A DNA stretch of 37,007 bases, taken from the NCBI GenBank assembly GCA_027008705.1, contig JALVEB010000074.1:1-37007 (forward strand). Reading direction: 5' to 3'. The stretch is from Sedimenticola sp. (GTDB taxonomy: Bacteria; Pseudomonadota; Gammaproteobacteria; Chromatiales; Chromatiaceae). Positions 22,944 to 31,162 of the stretch are shown piece after piece. The translations under genes and the position numbers were made by a program. Numbering within the stretch: position 1 is the first letter of the stretch; each line of letters begins with the position of its first letter. The notes under the pieces were generated by a model. The model was not told the DNA's origin. It saw only the letters and a list, made by a program, of their open reading frames with translations, and did not search any database.

Positions 22944-25619
22944 TCAAACAGTGACCGGATTCGGCTTGTCCGGGTCGATGTCATACTGGGCGATGGCCTG
23001 CCTGACCACCGCGGACTCGAGTTCGCCGAGGTCGGCCAGCGCCTTCAGCGCAGCGACGACGACATAGTGACGATTGACCTCGAAGAACTCGCGCAAGGCC
23101 GCGCGCATGTCGCTGCGACCAAAGCCGTCGGTGCCCAGCGTGACATAGTGCTGATGCAGGTAGGGACGCACTTGGTCGGCGTAGTTGCGCATGTAATCGG
23201 TGGCGGCGATCACCGGCCCCTTGCGATCCTTCAGCATCGCGGTGATATGAGGCACCCGTGGCGTGGCCTCGGGGTGCAGCAGGTTCCAGCGCTCGCAATC
23301 GATGCCGTCGCGACGCAGCTCGTTGAAGCTGGTGGCGCTCCAGACATCGGCCGAGACGCCCCAATCGCTTTCGAGCAACGCCGCGGCCGCGATCACCTCG
23401 CGCAGGATGGCGCCGCTGCCAAGCAATTGCACGCGCTTCTTGCGCCGGCCGCCGGCCTGGAACAGGTAGAGTCCCTTGAGGATGTCTTCTTCGACACCGT
23501 CCGGCATCGGCGGCTGGATGTAGTTCTCGTTCATCGCGGTGACATAGTAGAACACGCCCTCCTGCTCCTGGTACATGCGGCGCATGCCGTCGCGCAGGAT
23601 CACCGCCAGTTCGTAGGCAAAGGTGGGATCATAGCTGACGCAGTTCGGCACCGTTTGCGCGGCAAGCAGGCTGTGGCCGTCCTGGTGTTGCAGCCCCTCG
23701 CCGGCGAGCGTGGTGCGCCCGGCGGTGCCGCCGATCAGGAAGCCGCGCGCCTGCATGTCGCCGGCGGCCCAGATCAGGTCGCCGACGCGCTGGAAGCCGA
23801 ACATCGAGTAGAAGATGTAGAACGGGATCATGTTGACCCCGTGGTTCGAATAGGCGGTGGCGGCGGCGATCCACGACGAGATCGCGCCGGCCTCGTTGAT
23901 GCCTTCCTGCAGGATCTGGCCTTTTTTGTCCTCGCGATAGTACATCACCTGGTCGGAATCCACCGGCTCGTAGAGCTGGCCGACCGAGGAATAGATGCCG
24001 AGCTGGCGGAACATGCCTTCCATGCCGAAGGTGCGCGCCTCGTCGGGCACGATCGGCACCACCAGCTTGCCAATCTGCTTGTCGCGCACGAGCAGGGTGA
24101 GAAAACGCACGAAGGCCATGGTGGTGGACATCTCACGCTCGCCGCTGCCTTCGAGCAGGGTCTTGAAGGTGGACAGCGGCGGCACCGGCAACGGCTCGGC
24201 ATCGGCATGACGCGCCGGCAGCGGACCGCCGAGCGCCTCGCGGCGCTCCTTCAGGTATTTCGCCTCGGGGCTGTTTTCGTCCGGCTTGAAGAACGGCGTC
24301 GAGGCGATCTGCTCGTCGCTGATCGGGATGTTGAAACGATCGCGGAAGGCGCGCAGCGCGCGTTCTTCCATCTTCTTCTGCGAGTGGGTGATGTTCTGCC
24401 CCTCGCCGGCCTCGCCCATGCCGTAGCCCTTCACCGTCTTCGCCAGGATCACGGTCGGCTGGCCCTTATGCTCCATTGCCGCCTTGTAGGCAGCGTAAAC
24501 CTTGTGCGGATCGTGGCCGCCACGGTTCAGGCGCCAGATGTCCTCGTCGGAAAGGTTCGCGACCAGATCGAGCAGCTCCGGGTACTTGCCGAAGAAATGC
24601 TTGCGCACATAGGCGCCGCCCTTGGCCTTGTAGGCCTGATAGTCGCCGTCGACGACCTCTTCCATGCGCTTCACCAGCAGACCGCTCTTGTCGCGCGCCA
24701 GCAGCGGATCCCAATAGCTGCCCCAGATCACCTTGATGACGTTCCAGCCGGCGCCGCGAAACACCGCTTCCAGTTCCTGGATGATCTTGCCGTTGCCGCG
24801 TACCGGTCCGTCCAGGCGTTGCAGGTTGCAGTTGATGACGAACACCAGGTTGTCGAGCTTCTCTCGCCCGGCGAGCGAGATCGCGCCGAGCGATTCCGGC
24901 TCGTCGGTCTCGCCGTCGCCGAGAAAGGCCCAAACCTTGCGTTGGCGGGTATCGGCCAATTCGCGGTCACGCAGGTAGCGCATGAAGCGCGCCTGGTAGA
25001 TCGACATGATCGGGCCGAGTCCCATCGACACCGTCGGGAACTGCCAGAAGCCCGGCATCAGCCACGGATGGGGATAGGACGACAATCCCTTCTCGTCCTC
25101 CGCGCGATAGAAATTGCGCGCCTCCTGACGGAAGTTCTTCAGGTTCTTCTCGCCGATGCGGCCCTCGAGAAAGGCGCGCGCGTAGATGCCCGGCGCCGAA
25201 TGTCCCTGGAAATAGACCAGATCCCCGCCATGGCGCTCGCCGCGCGCGCGGAAGAAGTGGTTCATGCCGACGTCGTAGAGCGTGGCCGCCGAGGCGAAGC
25301 TGGCGATATGCCCGCCGAGCTCGGTCGACAAACGGTTGGCATGCACCACCATCGCCATCGCGTTCCAGCGCACCAACGAGCGGATGCGCCGCTCCATCGC
25401 CTGGTTGCCAGGGTAAGGCGGCTGACGGTTCACCGGGATGGTGTTCAGGTAAGCGGTATTCGGTGTGTAGGGGAGATAGGCGCCCGAACGCCGCGCCTTG
25501 TCGATCAACTTCTCGATCAGAAAGTGCGCGCGCTCCGCGCCTTCGTTCTCGATCACCGCGTCGATGGCCTCGAGCCATTCCTCGGTTTCCTGGGGATCGA
25601 TATCCTGCATCTTCGTCAT
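22944..25619 (-). CDS. aceE: Pyruvate dehydrogenase E1 component (homodimeric type)
   Basis: E1 decarboxylates pyruvate with thiamine diphosphate and loads acetyl on lipoate. The 891-residue length fits the AceE family of Gammaproteobacteria. The thiamine diphosphate motif runs from [10 protein letters not shown] to [14 protein letters not shown]. Other conserved blocks are [26 protein letters not shown], and [20 protein letters not shown]. The ATG at 25619 ([10 protein letters not shown]) is preceded by GAGAAAG; the open frame upstream is not family-like. First gene of aceE-aceF-lpdA. Together with pflBA the cell can make acetyl-CoA from pruvate-type substrates under oxic or anoxic conditions. 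Confidence 0.97.
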   Translation of the reverse strand: MTKMQDIDPQETEEWLEAIDAVIENEGAERAHFLIEKLIDKARRSGAYLPYTPNTAYLNTIPVNRQPPYPGNQAMERRIRSLVRWNAMAMVVHANRLSTELGGHIASFASAATLYDVGMNHFFRARGERHGGDLVYFQGHSAPGIYARAFLEGRIGEKNLKNFRQEARNFYRAEDEKGLSSYPHPWLMPGFWQFPTVSMGLGPIMSIYQARFMRYLRDRELADTRQRKVWAFLGDGETDEPESLGAISLAGREKLDNLVFVINCNLQRLDGPVRGNGKIIQELEAVFRGAGWNVIKVIWGSYWDPLLARDKSGLLVKRMEEVVDGDYQAYKAKGGAYVRKHFFGKYPELLDLVANLSDEDIWRLNRGGHDPHKVYAAYKAAMEHKGQPTVILAKTVKGYGMGEAGEGQNITHSQKKMEERALRAFRDRFNIPISDEQIASTPFFKPDENSPEAKYLKERREALGGPLPARHADAEPLPVPPLSTFKTLLEGSGEREMSTTMAFVRFLTLLVRDKQIGKLVVPIVPDEARTFGMEGMFRQLGIYSSVGQLYEPVDSDQVMYYREDKKGQILQEGINEAGAISSWIAAATAYSNHGVNMIPFYIFYSMFGFQRVGDLIWAAGDMQARGFLIGGTAGRTTLAGEGLQHQDGHSLLAAQTVPNCVSYDPTFAYELAVILRDGMRRMYQEQEGVFYYVTAMNENYIQPPMPDGVEEDILKGLYLFQAGGRRKKRVQLLGSGAILREVIAAAALLESDWGVSADVWSATSFNELRRDGIDCERWNLLHPEATPRVPHITAMLKDRKGPVIAATDYMRNYADQVRPYLHQHYVTLGTDGFGRSDMRAALREFFEVNRHYVVVAALKALADLGELESAVVRQAIAQYDIDPDKPNPVTV

Positions 25620-25770
25620 CGGGTCTTTCTCTCGTGGCGTCCGGCGAACGCCAGACGGGATCACCGCTTGGCGGACGGCCGGAAAAAACGGCCATTAAAC
25701 GATCCAGCGACCGAAAATTCAAGAAATTTCGCGACTCGCAGCGACTTTTTGAGGTGGCTTCAGACACTAA

Positions 25771-25800
25771 AAAGCGCGCACCCGGAGGCACGCGCTCTTT
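25771..25800 (-). terminator. Terminator downstream of the sulfur globule genes
   Basis: Inverted repeat with GCGCG/CGCGC arms, flanked by AAAA on one side and TTTT on the other, so it can act in both directions. On the minus strand the second arm runs into CGCGCTTTTTAG, 37 bp after the stop of the 25.8-kb sulfur globule gene. It separates this gene from aceE. Confidence 0.7.
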
Positions 25801-25837
25801 TCGATCGGCTACCCCGTCAACCGGGGCGACGGCGGTC

Positions 25838-26524
25838 TCAGGAGCAGTTCTTACCGCTGGTCGAGGCATCGACCTTGTGATCGAAGGCCGCCTTGCGAGC
25901 CGCTTCCATCTTCTTCTCCATCTCGGCGCGACGCGCTTCCATGTCGGCCATGGCCTTTGCCTGGCGGGCCTGCATCTCTTTCAGCATCTCGTCCCGCTTG
26001 GCCTGCATCTTGGCCAGCTCAGCGGAGAAATCCGGCGCCTTGAATTCCGGCATGGCCGGCGGCTGCGGCATCGCCGGCGCGGTGAATTGCGGCATCGCCG
26101 GCGCGGTGACCTGTGGCATCGCGGGAGCCGCCGGACGCGCGGCCATCATCTGCGCGGCCATCTTGCGCTGGGCTTCGATGGCATCCTGATAAGCCTTGGC
26201 CTGGGCTTCCATTGCGGCCTTCTGCTCTTCGCTCAGCGCCGGAGCGGCAACCGGAGCGACCGCCGCTGGATAGGGGGCATAGCCGTACGGAGCATAACCA
26301 TTGTAGCCAGAGCCGTAGTAGTTGCCGTTTCCGGCGCCGTAACCATGGCCGCGACCATGGCCACTGAAGCTCATGCTGAACGAGCCATCGACCGCGCCGT
26401 CGCCATAACCATTGCCGCTGCCCCAGCCGTTTCCGTTGCCGTATCCATTGTCGCCCCACCAGGCGCTGGCGGCGGTTGCGCTGGTCAGCGCCACTACTGC
26501 TACTGCAATTGCAATCTTTTTCAT
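25838..26524 (-). CDS. Sulfur globule protein with C-terminal helical extension
   Basis: A 228-residue exported protein. Residues 1-21 are a signal peptide (MKKIAIAVAVVALTS, cleavage after ASA). The mature start WWGDNGYGNGNGWG and the motif VDGSFSMSFSGHGRGHGYG (46-63), then YNGYAPYGYAPYP, match sulfur globule envelope proteins (Sgp) of Chromatiaceae. Unlike small Sgp proteins it continues with a Met/Ala/Gln segment (95-132), three repeats of TAPAMPQ type (134-160), and a charged Met/Lys/Glu/Arg-rich helix, probably a coiled coil (166-214). A. vinosum SgpD is also a coiled-coil globule protein, so this could combine both types. A 24-bp repeat in the gene at 26064-26111 encodes the TAPAMPQ units. 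Two cysteine-free domains precede the single Cys227. Confidence 0.85.
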   Translation of the reverse strand: MKKIAIAVAVVALTSATAASAWWGDNGYGNGNGWGSGNGYGDGAVDGSFSMSFSGHGRGHGYGAGNGNYYGSGYNGYAPYGYAPYPAAVAPVAAPALSEEQKAAMEAQAKAYQDAIEAQRKMAAQMMAARPAAPAMPQVTAPAMPQFTAPAMPQPPAMPEFKAPDFSAELAKMQAKRDEMLKEMQARQAKAMADMEARRAEMEKKMEAARKAAFDHKVDASTSGKNCS

Positions 26525-26561
26525 CACATACTCTCGAGTTTTCTTGGTTATTGATATCGCG

Positions 26562-26623
26562 GTCGCCGCCGACCACAAGCCCCTTGCAAAAGGGGATGCC
26601 TGGGGCTTGTGGTCGGCGGCGAC
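26562..26623 (-). promoter_or_regulatory. Long hairpin between the two sulfur globule genes
   Basis: Two 22-base arms (26562-26583 and 26602-26623) are perfectly complementary and enclose an 18-base loop; a smaller CCCC/GGGG pairing is possible inside. It lies 106 bp after the stop of the upstream sgp gene and 37 bp before the start of the next. No T-run follows on the minus strand, so simple termination is less likely than partial termination or protection of the upstream message from 3' decay. Confidence 0.75.
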
Positions 26624-26729
26624 GCGGCTTTGTTCGTCATTGCGGGCTCCCGACCGACGGAAGCCTTTCGGGGCGCTTCCCTGCGCCCTCCCCCCCGGGT
26701 CGATCTGGAGGGATTCGCCTTGCGGATGC

Positions 26730-27140
26730 TTACTTCGCGGCGGCAGCCTGAGCGCAGGGGGAACCAGCCGGAGCGGTCGGAGCGGCCTGTACGGCGGGAG
26801 CCGGCATGGCCATGCCCGGAGCGACGGGGGCTACCGGAGCAACGGGAGCGACCGGCGGGTAACCGTAGCCATACGGAGCACCGTACGGAGCGTAGCCGTT
26901 GTAGCCATTCCAGCCGTTGTAGCCGTAACCGCTGCCGTAAGCGTCGCCACGGCCATGGCCGCTGAAGCTCATGTTGAAGGAGCCGTCCATGTCACCGGCG
27001 CCGTTGCCCCAGCCCGAGCCGTTGCCCCAGCCGTTGTTGTTGCCGTAACCGCCGTCGTTCCACGGACCCCACCAGGCGTTGGCGGAAGCGGAAACACCGA
27101 GGATGGCTGCGATAGCTGCGATTTTGACGATCTTGTTCAT
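26730..27140 (-). CDS. Sulfur globule protein (small, Sgp CV1/CV2-like)
   Basis: A 136-residue exported structural protein. Residues 1-22 are a signal peptide with cleavage after ANA. The mature part starts WWGPWNDGGYGNNNGWG, followed by MDGSFNMSFSGHGRGDAYG (51-69), a Tyr/Asn/Gly tract to residue 92, and a Pro/Val/Ala tail with three PVA repeats and Cys129. This composition is that of the proteins which coat periplasmic sulfur globules in Allochromatium vinosum and relatives. The ATG at 27140 has GGAGAAG upstream; the longer open frame runs into the promoter. It carries its own TATAAT box and a 5' hairpin, consistent with heavy expression. The next sgp gene lies downstream on the same strand. 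Confidence 0.92.
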   Translation of the reverse strand: MNKIVKIAAIAAILGVSASANAWWGPWNDGGYGNNNGWGNGSGWGNGAGDMDGSFNMSFSGHGRGDAYGSGYGYNGWNGYNGYAPYGAPYGYGYPPVAPVAPVAPVAPGMAMPAPAVQAAPTAPAGSPCAQAAAAK

Positions 27141-27180
27141 GAATCTTCTCCAGATACAGTTTTCATTGAGATTGGGTGGA

Positions 27181-27208
27181 AGAAAGTGTTTGCTGCCTGT
27201 CACTTTCT
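27181..27208 (-). promoter_or_regulatory. 5' leader hairpin of the small sulfur globule gene
   Basis: Perfect 8-bp inverted repeat AGAAAGTG/CACTTTCT with a 12-nt spacer. With the TATAAT box at 27217-27222 the transcript would begin at or just before this hairpin, which would place a stem at the very 5' end of the mRNA. Such stems are known to stabilise abundant envelope protein messages. Confidence 0.55.
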
Positions 27209-27216
27209 GGAATGGA

Positions 27217-27222
27217 ATTATA
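27217..27222 (-). promoter_or_regulatory. -10 box of the small sulfur globule gene
   Basis: Read on the minus strand this is a perfect TATAAT within CTTATATAAT. The -35 region (near 27240-27245, TTTCTT) is weak, so an activator may be needed. The leader to the ATG would be about 70 nt. The 9-mer CTTATATAA recurs upstream of the OmpA-like gene at 33.7 kb. Confidence 0.6.
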
Positions 27223-27255
27223 TAAGCAATTTCTAAAATAAGAAAATTCATTTAA

Positions 27256-27281
27256 GCTATCAGACGATATCATCCGATAGC
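27256..27281. other. 26-bp interrupted palindrome between mlaA and the sgp promoter
   Basis: GCTATC and GATAGC ends with GATATC in the centre give a symmetrical 26-bp sequence with only two mismatched pairs. It lies 12 bp after the mlaA stop and about 35 bp upstream of the sgp -10 box. It may be the mlaA terminator (a weak T-rich tract follows on the minus strand) or an operator for the sgp gene. Confidence 0.5.
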
Positions 27282-27292
27282 CTTTTCAAATA

Positions 27293-28021
27293 CTATTCCG
27301 GAAAGTCATCTTCGAGCGGCGGGTTGCCGTCATAGACCTCGTAGCGGCGTTTTTGCAGGTAGGCGTCGCGCACGAATTCGTAACGATCCAGTGCCGCCTG
27401 GTCGAGCACCCGGCTGGCGCCGAGCAGGTCGGCGCGAAGGTCGATCAGTTCCACGCCACGCAAGCCCCAGCTGACACTGGCCGGTTCTACATAGGTGGTC
27501 GGGTTGGTCAGCCAGTCACCGATGAAGCCCACGCCATCGCGCGCGCTGCTCGGGCCGATGACAGGCAAGACCAGATACGGACCCGGAGCGATGCCCCAGG
27601 CGCCGAACGCCTGACCGAAATCCTCGTCATGTCGCGGCAGGTTCATGTTGGTGGCGACATCGAAGAAGCCCAACAAGCCGACGGTGGAATTCAAGGTCAC
27701 CCGGCCGAAATCGGAGGCGGCGTGGCGGAGTTTGAATTGCAGCAGGTTGCTGACGATCGAGGTGACATCGTCGAGATTGGTAAAGAAGTTGGTCACGCCC
27801 CGGTCGAGCAGCTCGGGCATGACTTTCTTGTAACCACGGGCCAGCGGCTTCAGAAAGGTTTGGTCGACGCTTTCGTTGAACGCGAACATGTCGCGGTTGT
27901 AGCGCTCCCAAGGGTCACGCGGATCCGCAAAGGCATCTTTCTCTTTCTGTGGCCCGATGCCGGCGCAGCCGTTCAGCAGCAAGGCAACGGCGATCACGCC
28001 CATCGTCGACTTGTCGTTCAC
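27293..28021 (-). CDS. mlaA: Outer-membrane lipid-asymmetry lipoprotein MlaA (VacJ)
   Basis: MlaA sits in the outer membrane and removes mislocalised phospholipids from the outer leaflet for return by the Mla system. I choose a GTG start at 28021, which has GGGAG upstream and gives 242 residues beginning MNDKSTMGVI, with a lipobox LLLNGC (lipidated Cys19). Diagnostic blocks are DPWERYNRDMFAFNESVD, FFTNLDDVTSIVSNLLQ, NSTVGLLGFFDVA, HDEDFGQAFGAWG and GPYLVLPVIGPSSARDGVG. The frame is open upstream to 28270 but without lipobox logic. No mlaBCDEF genes are nearby, which is common for mlaA. Confidence 0.95.
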   Translation of the reverse strand: MNDKSTMGVIAVALLLNGCAGIGPQKEKDAFADPRDPWERYNRDMFAFNESVDQTFLKPLARGYKKVMPELLDRGVTNFFTNLDDVTSIVSNLLQFKLRHAASDFGRVTLNSTVGLLGFFDVATNMNLPRHDEDFGQAFGAWGIAPGPYLVLPVIGPSSARDGVGFIGDWLTNPTTYVEPASVSWGLRGVELIDLRADLLGASRVLDQAALDRYEFVRDAYLQKRRYEVYDGNPPLEDDFPE

Positions 28022-28161
28022 CCGAGTTCTCCCATTACGTCCACTTCGGACCCAGACCATCTCCCGCTCCGACGGATTGCCGGCGGAACGAAGGATAACG
28101 GAAAGCCCGCGCCCGTGCATCCATGACCGGCGGGAAACGGTATTCGTTTCCGTGGAGATGG

Positions 28162-28184
28162 CCTGCCCGCGTTCATCGGGCAGG
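28162..28184. terminator. Hairpin between rhodanese gene and mlaA
   Basis: Perfect CCTGCCCG/CGGGCAGG stem with a 7-nt loop, about 37 bp after the rhodanese stop (minus strand). There is no T-run on the minus strand, so it may be a weak or Rho-aided terminator. The remaining bases to the mlaA start show no gene. Confidence 0.4.
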
Positions 28185-28220
28185 CGCGGACGGTTTTCAG
28201 AAGGATGAGACAGCGGACCC

Positions 28221-28694
28221 TCAGGCCGGCTGACGCTGATCCTCGCGCAGCTTGCTGGTGAAGAATTCATCGATCTCGTCGGGGTCGACGAGCTTGCCGT
28301 TGGCGTCGACCATCGGCTGGTCGAAGTCGTTCCAGCCGCGCAGGCCGGTCTTCAAGGATACCACCCGCGGGTAGTCGAGCACTTGCAGGGACCACGCCGA
28401 AAGCAGGCTGCGATGACCGGATCGACACACCACGACGACATCGCGATCACCGTTCTCGCGCGCCCGCACGAGCTCGGGAACGGTTTCGTCGAAGTTCCAC
28501 TCGGCGGCCGATTCGAGGATCCCGCGCGGGATGTTCAGCGAGCCGGCGATATGGCAGAAGGCGAACTCGTCCGGCTCGCGCACGTCGACGATCAGCGCGT
28601 CGGGATGCGCCTGGAGGCGCTCCTCGAGATCCCACGGCATGTCTTCCGGCACGTCTTTCAGCAGGTCGCGGATCTTCTCGATGAATCGCATCAT
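28221..28694 (-). CDS. Rhodanese-domain sulfurtransferase
   Basis: A 157-residue single-domain rhodanese. The active-site loop is CRSGHR with Cys90, after the strand DVVVV; other marks are ALIVDVREPDEFAFCHIAGSLNIP and VVSLKTGLRGW. No signal peptide is seen, so it should act in the cytoplasm, moving sulfane sulfur from persulfides or thiosulfate. It starts 6 bp after the narL-like stop and is probably cotranscribed with narX and narL. In a sulfur oxidizer it may handle persulfides, but the link to the two-component pair is only positional. Confidence 0.93.
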   Translation of the reverse strand: MMRFIEKIRDLLKDVPEDMPWDLEERLQAHPDALIVDVREPDEFAFCHIAGSLNIPRGILESAAEWNFDETVPELVRARENGDRDVVVVCRSGHRSLLSAWSLQVLDYPRVVSLKTGLRGWNDFDQPMVDANGKLVDPDEIDEFFTSKLREDQRQPA

Positions 28695-28700
28695 GGTCGC

Positions 28701-29354
28701 TTACCCTTTTCTGGAACACAGGTTCTGTTCGACCGCCATCACCGCGGCCTCGACGCGCGAGTGGACATCGAGCTTGCGCAAAATGGCCTTGACATGCAGC
28801 TTGACGGTGCCGTCGGAGATGCCCAAATGGCGGGCGATGACCTTGTTGCTCTGGCCTTCGGCGAGGTGGCACAGGATCTCGTGCTCGCGCGGGGTCAGAT
28901 CGTCGAAAGAGGAGCCGCCCCGTCCGCGCGCGCGCGCATCGTCGCCACTGACCGCGCGCGCGAGCACGCCGGTGAGCTCCGGCGCGACGACGTTCTGCCC
29001 GCCGATGATGTCGTCGAGCGCGCGGATCAGGTCGTCCGGCTCCATGTCCTTGAGCAGATAGCCCTGGGCGCCGTTGCGCAACGATTCGATCACGTCCTTT
29101 TCCTCGCGGCTGGTGGTCAGCATCACGATCGGCATGCCGAGGCCGCGCGCGCGCAGCTGTTTCAGCACCTCGATGCCGCTCATCTGCGGCATGCGCATGT
29201 CCAGCAGGATCACGTCCGGCTCGCTCTCGGCGGCCTGGCGCATGCCTTCTTCGCAGTCACCGACGGCATCGATGACCTCGATGCCCCGCCGTTCGAGCAG
29301 CTCGCGCAGGCCGATGCGAAACAGCGCATGATCGTCGATCAACAAGACGCGCAT
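28701..29354 (-). CDS. NarL-family response regulator
   Basis: A 217-residue receiver plus LuxR-type DNA-binding protein. The receiver has Asp7/Asp8, phospho-acceptor Asp52 (LLDMRMPQMSG) and the conserved Lys in LLKDMEP. The C-terminal helix-turn-helix reads LTPREHEILCHLAEGQSNKVIA, SDGTVKLHVKAILRKL, very close to NarL, including the KVHVK-like recognition helix. A Gly/Arg-rich linker (AVSGDDARARGRGG) separates the domains. It follows the narX-like kinase by 11 bp. Likely a nitrate/nitrite or redox regulator; the true stimulus is open because the kinase lacks the usual sensor. Confidence 0.92.
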   Translation of the reverse strand: MRVLLIDDHALFRIGLRELLERRGIEVIDAVGDCEEGMRQAAESEPDVILLDMRMPQMSGIEVLKQLRARGLGMPIVMLTTSREEKDVIESLRNGAQGYLLKDMEPDDLIRALDDIIGGQNVVAPELTGVLARAVSGDDARARGRGGSSFDDLTPREHEILCHLAEGQSNKVIARHLGISDGTVKLHVKAILRKLDVHSRVEAAVMAVEQNLCSRKG

Positions 29355-29365
29355 GATCTTCTCCT

Positions 29366-31000
29366 CTATTCGGTGCCGGTGGCTTCATAGGGTTCGCTGA
29401 GACGGGCGTCCGGCTTGTAGGTCAATTCGACCCGGGTGCCCTCGCCCGGTTCGCTCTCGATGCGCAGGATGCCGCCGAGCCGGTGGGCACGCTCCTGCAT
29501 GATCGACAGCCCGATGTGCTCGCCCGGACGCCCGTCGCGCTGGGCGTTGTCGAAACCGACGCCATCATCCTCGATCAGCAGCACATAGACATCGTCGGGA
29601 TGGCGCGAGAGCAGGATGCGCACGGTATGCGCCTCGGCGTGCTTGCGGATATTGGCCAGCGCCTCCTGCACGATGCGCAGGATCTGCATCTCCTCGCTGG
29701 CGCTGAGGCTGGTCTGGGCGCAATGGCGCTGGAAGAAGACGTGCAGGCCGGTTTCCTCCTGATAACGCCGGGCGAGTTTCTCCAACGCCGGGATCAGGCC
29801 GCGCTGGTCGATCGGCGCACGGAAACTGTTGAGCAGTTCGCGCAGCTCGACATGGGCCTCGTCGAGGGCGTTGCGGATGCGCTCGATATCGCGCATCGCC
29901 TCGGCGCCGGCATCGGATTTGGCCAGGCCGTCTTGCAGCATGCGCACCTGAAAACGCAGGCTCGCCAGGGTCTGGGCCAGGGAATCATGCAGCTCGTGAG
30001 CCAGGTTGGTGCGCTCCTGGATGATCGAAAGCCGACGCGCATCGGCGTCCGAACGCTGCTTGGCGATCGCCATGCCGAGGTGGCTGCCGATGGTCTTGAG
30101 CAGATCCATGACGTCCTCGCGCTGCGATACCCCGGGCTTCTCGACGAAGATGTTGTACAGGCCGAGGGTCTGGCCATGGTAATCCAGCGGCACGCTGATC
30201 AGCTCCACGCGGTCTGCGCCGAACATCTCGCGCCGGTTCATCTCGGCACAGCGGTTGGGATCGTGCTCGCAGAGGATGTCGCCCGGCGACAGCGCCTTGC
30301 CACACACGCACAATCGCACCGGCAGCAACTCGTGCTCGAGCAACACCTCGTTGTCAAGACCGATGCTGCCGACCAGGCGCAAACGCTTGTCCGGCATCAC
30401 CAAGCGCACGGTGGCGGCGCGCCCGTTGACCATCTCCTTGAAGATGCGCAGGAACTGGATCAGCAGATCATCGAGATTCTGCGCCTGATTGATGCTTGCG
30501 GCGACGTCGTAGAGGATCTTCAGCGAGGCGGTCTTCTGCGCCAAACGCGTGGTATGGCGCGCGACACGGCTGTCCATGTCCTCGTAGAGATCGGTCAACT
30601 CCTCGTTCAGGCTGTCGATATCACGGATCATGCCGTCGAGCACGCCGGCGTTCTCGAGCTCCAGATGCGCGCCCGGATCGCCCTCGGTGACATGGGCGAT
30701 CGAATCCTCGAGCAGCACCAACGGCTTCAACAGCTTGGCGCGCAGGCGGATGCCGACGAACACCAGGCCGACCAGCGACACCAATACCGACAGCAACAAC
30801 AGGCGATGGATACCCGGGCCGTCGTGACCGCCGACGAAAATCACGCCGACCGCGAAGGCGCTGATGCCGAAACCGGCGACGAGCGCGGCGATCGGCCACA
30901 CCAGGCCGGCGCTGAGCAGCAGGCGCAGGATGCGCTTGCGCACGTTCAGCTTGCGCTCGCGCGCGGCCTGGGTCTGCTCAAACAGGGATCGGCTGTTCAT
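29366..31000 (-). CDS. NarX-like histidine kinase without periplasmic sensor domain
   Basis: A 544-residue kinase. Two membrane helices (about 30-56 and 65-85) are separated by only some ten residues, so the roughly 110-residue periplasmic nitrate-binding domain of NarX is absent. Next come a HAMP-like region and coiled coil (86-160), a GAF domain (161-320) with a Cys cluster at 231, 233, 244 and 251 (CVCG, DILCEHDPNRC), HisKA_3 with His338 (HELHDSLAQTLASLR), and a HATPase with EALANIRKHA, EDDGVGFD, GLSIMQERA. The Cys cluster resembles that in the central part of NarX. The ATG at 31000 has no Shine-Dalgarno site and lies 11 bp from family A copy 5. Confidence 0.9.
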   Translation of the reverse strand: MNSRSLFEQTQAARERKLNVRKRILRLLLSAGLVWPIAALVAGFGISAFAVGVIFVGGHDGPGIHRLLLLSVLVSLVGLVFVGIRLRAKLLKPLVLLEDSIAHVTEGDPGAHLELENAGVLDGMIRDIDSLNEELTDLYEDMDSRVARHTTRLAQKTASLKILYDVAASINQAQNLDDLLIQFLRIFKEMVNGRAATVRLVMPDKRLRLVGSIGLDNEVLLEHELLPVRLCVCGKALSPGDILCEHDPNRCAEMNRREMFGADRVELISVPLDYHGQTLGLYNIFVEKPGVSQREDVMDLLKTIGSHLGMAIAKQRSDADARRLSIIQERTNLAHELHDSLAQTLASLRFQVRMLQDGLAKSDAGAEAMRDIERIRNALDEAHVELRELLNSFRAPIDQRGLIPALEKLARRYQEETGLHVFFQRHCAQTSLSASEEMQILRIVQEALANIRKHAEAHTVRILLSRHPDDVYVLLIEDDGVGFDNAQRDGRPGEHIGLSIMQERAHRLGGILRIESEPGEGTRVELTYKPDARLSEPYEATGTE

Positions 31001-31011
31001 ACGAGCGAGTA

Positions 31012-31115
31012 TATACTCGTTACCCATGAATTTTCGGCCACCGCGACCACCCCGCCTGACCCACGGGCGCGAGGAATGGTCTCGAAAATCCGAAAATTCA
31101 TGGGCGGCGGGTATA
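31012..31115. repeat. Family A MITE-like element, copy 5 (104 bp, internally deleted)
   Basis: Both tips are present (TATACTCGTTACCCATGAA and TTCATGGGCGGCGGGTATA) with one inner arm (CCCACGGGCGCGAGGAATGG), but the apical 60 bp found in copies 2 and 6 are missing. It lies between the PEBP gene and narX. The left tip together with adjoining bases forms the palindrome ACGAGTATATACTCGT-like sequence directly in front of narX. Confidence 0.85.
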
Positions 31116-31162
31116 AGCGCGATAGCCCTGGCAAGGCCGGGGATCACCCGGCGGAACCGGAT

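Noticed and set aside
23067-25880. 937-codon open frame on the plus strand
   Set aside because: Antisense to aceE, with shadow-type composition and no domain.
26064-26120. Short tandem repeats that might suggest a CRISPR or minisatellite
   Set aside because: The 24-bp units are in frame and encode the TAPAMPQ repeats of the sulfur globule protein; there are no spacers.
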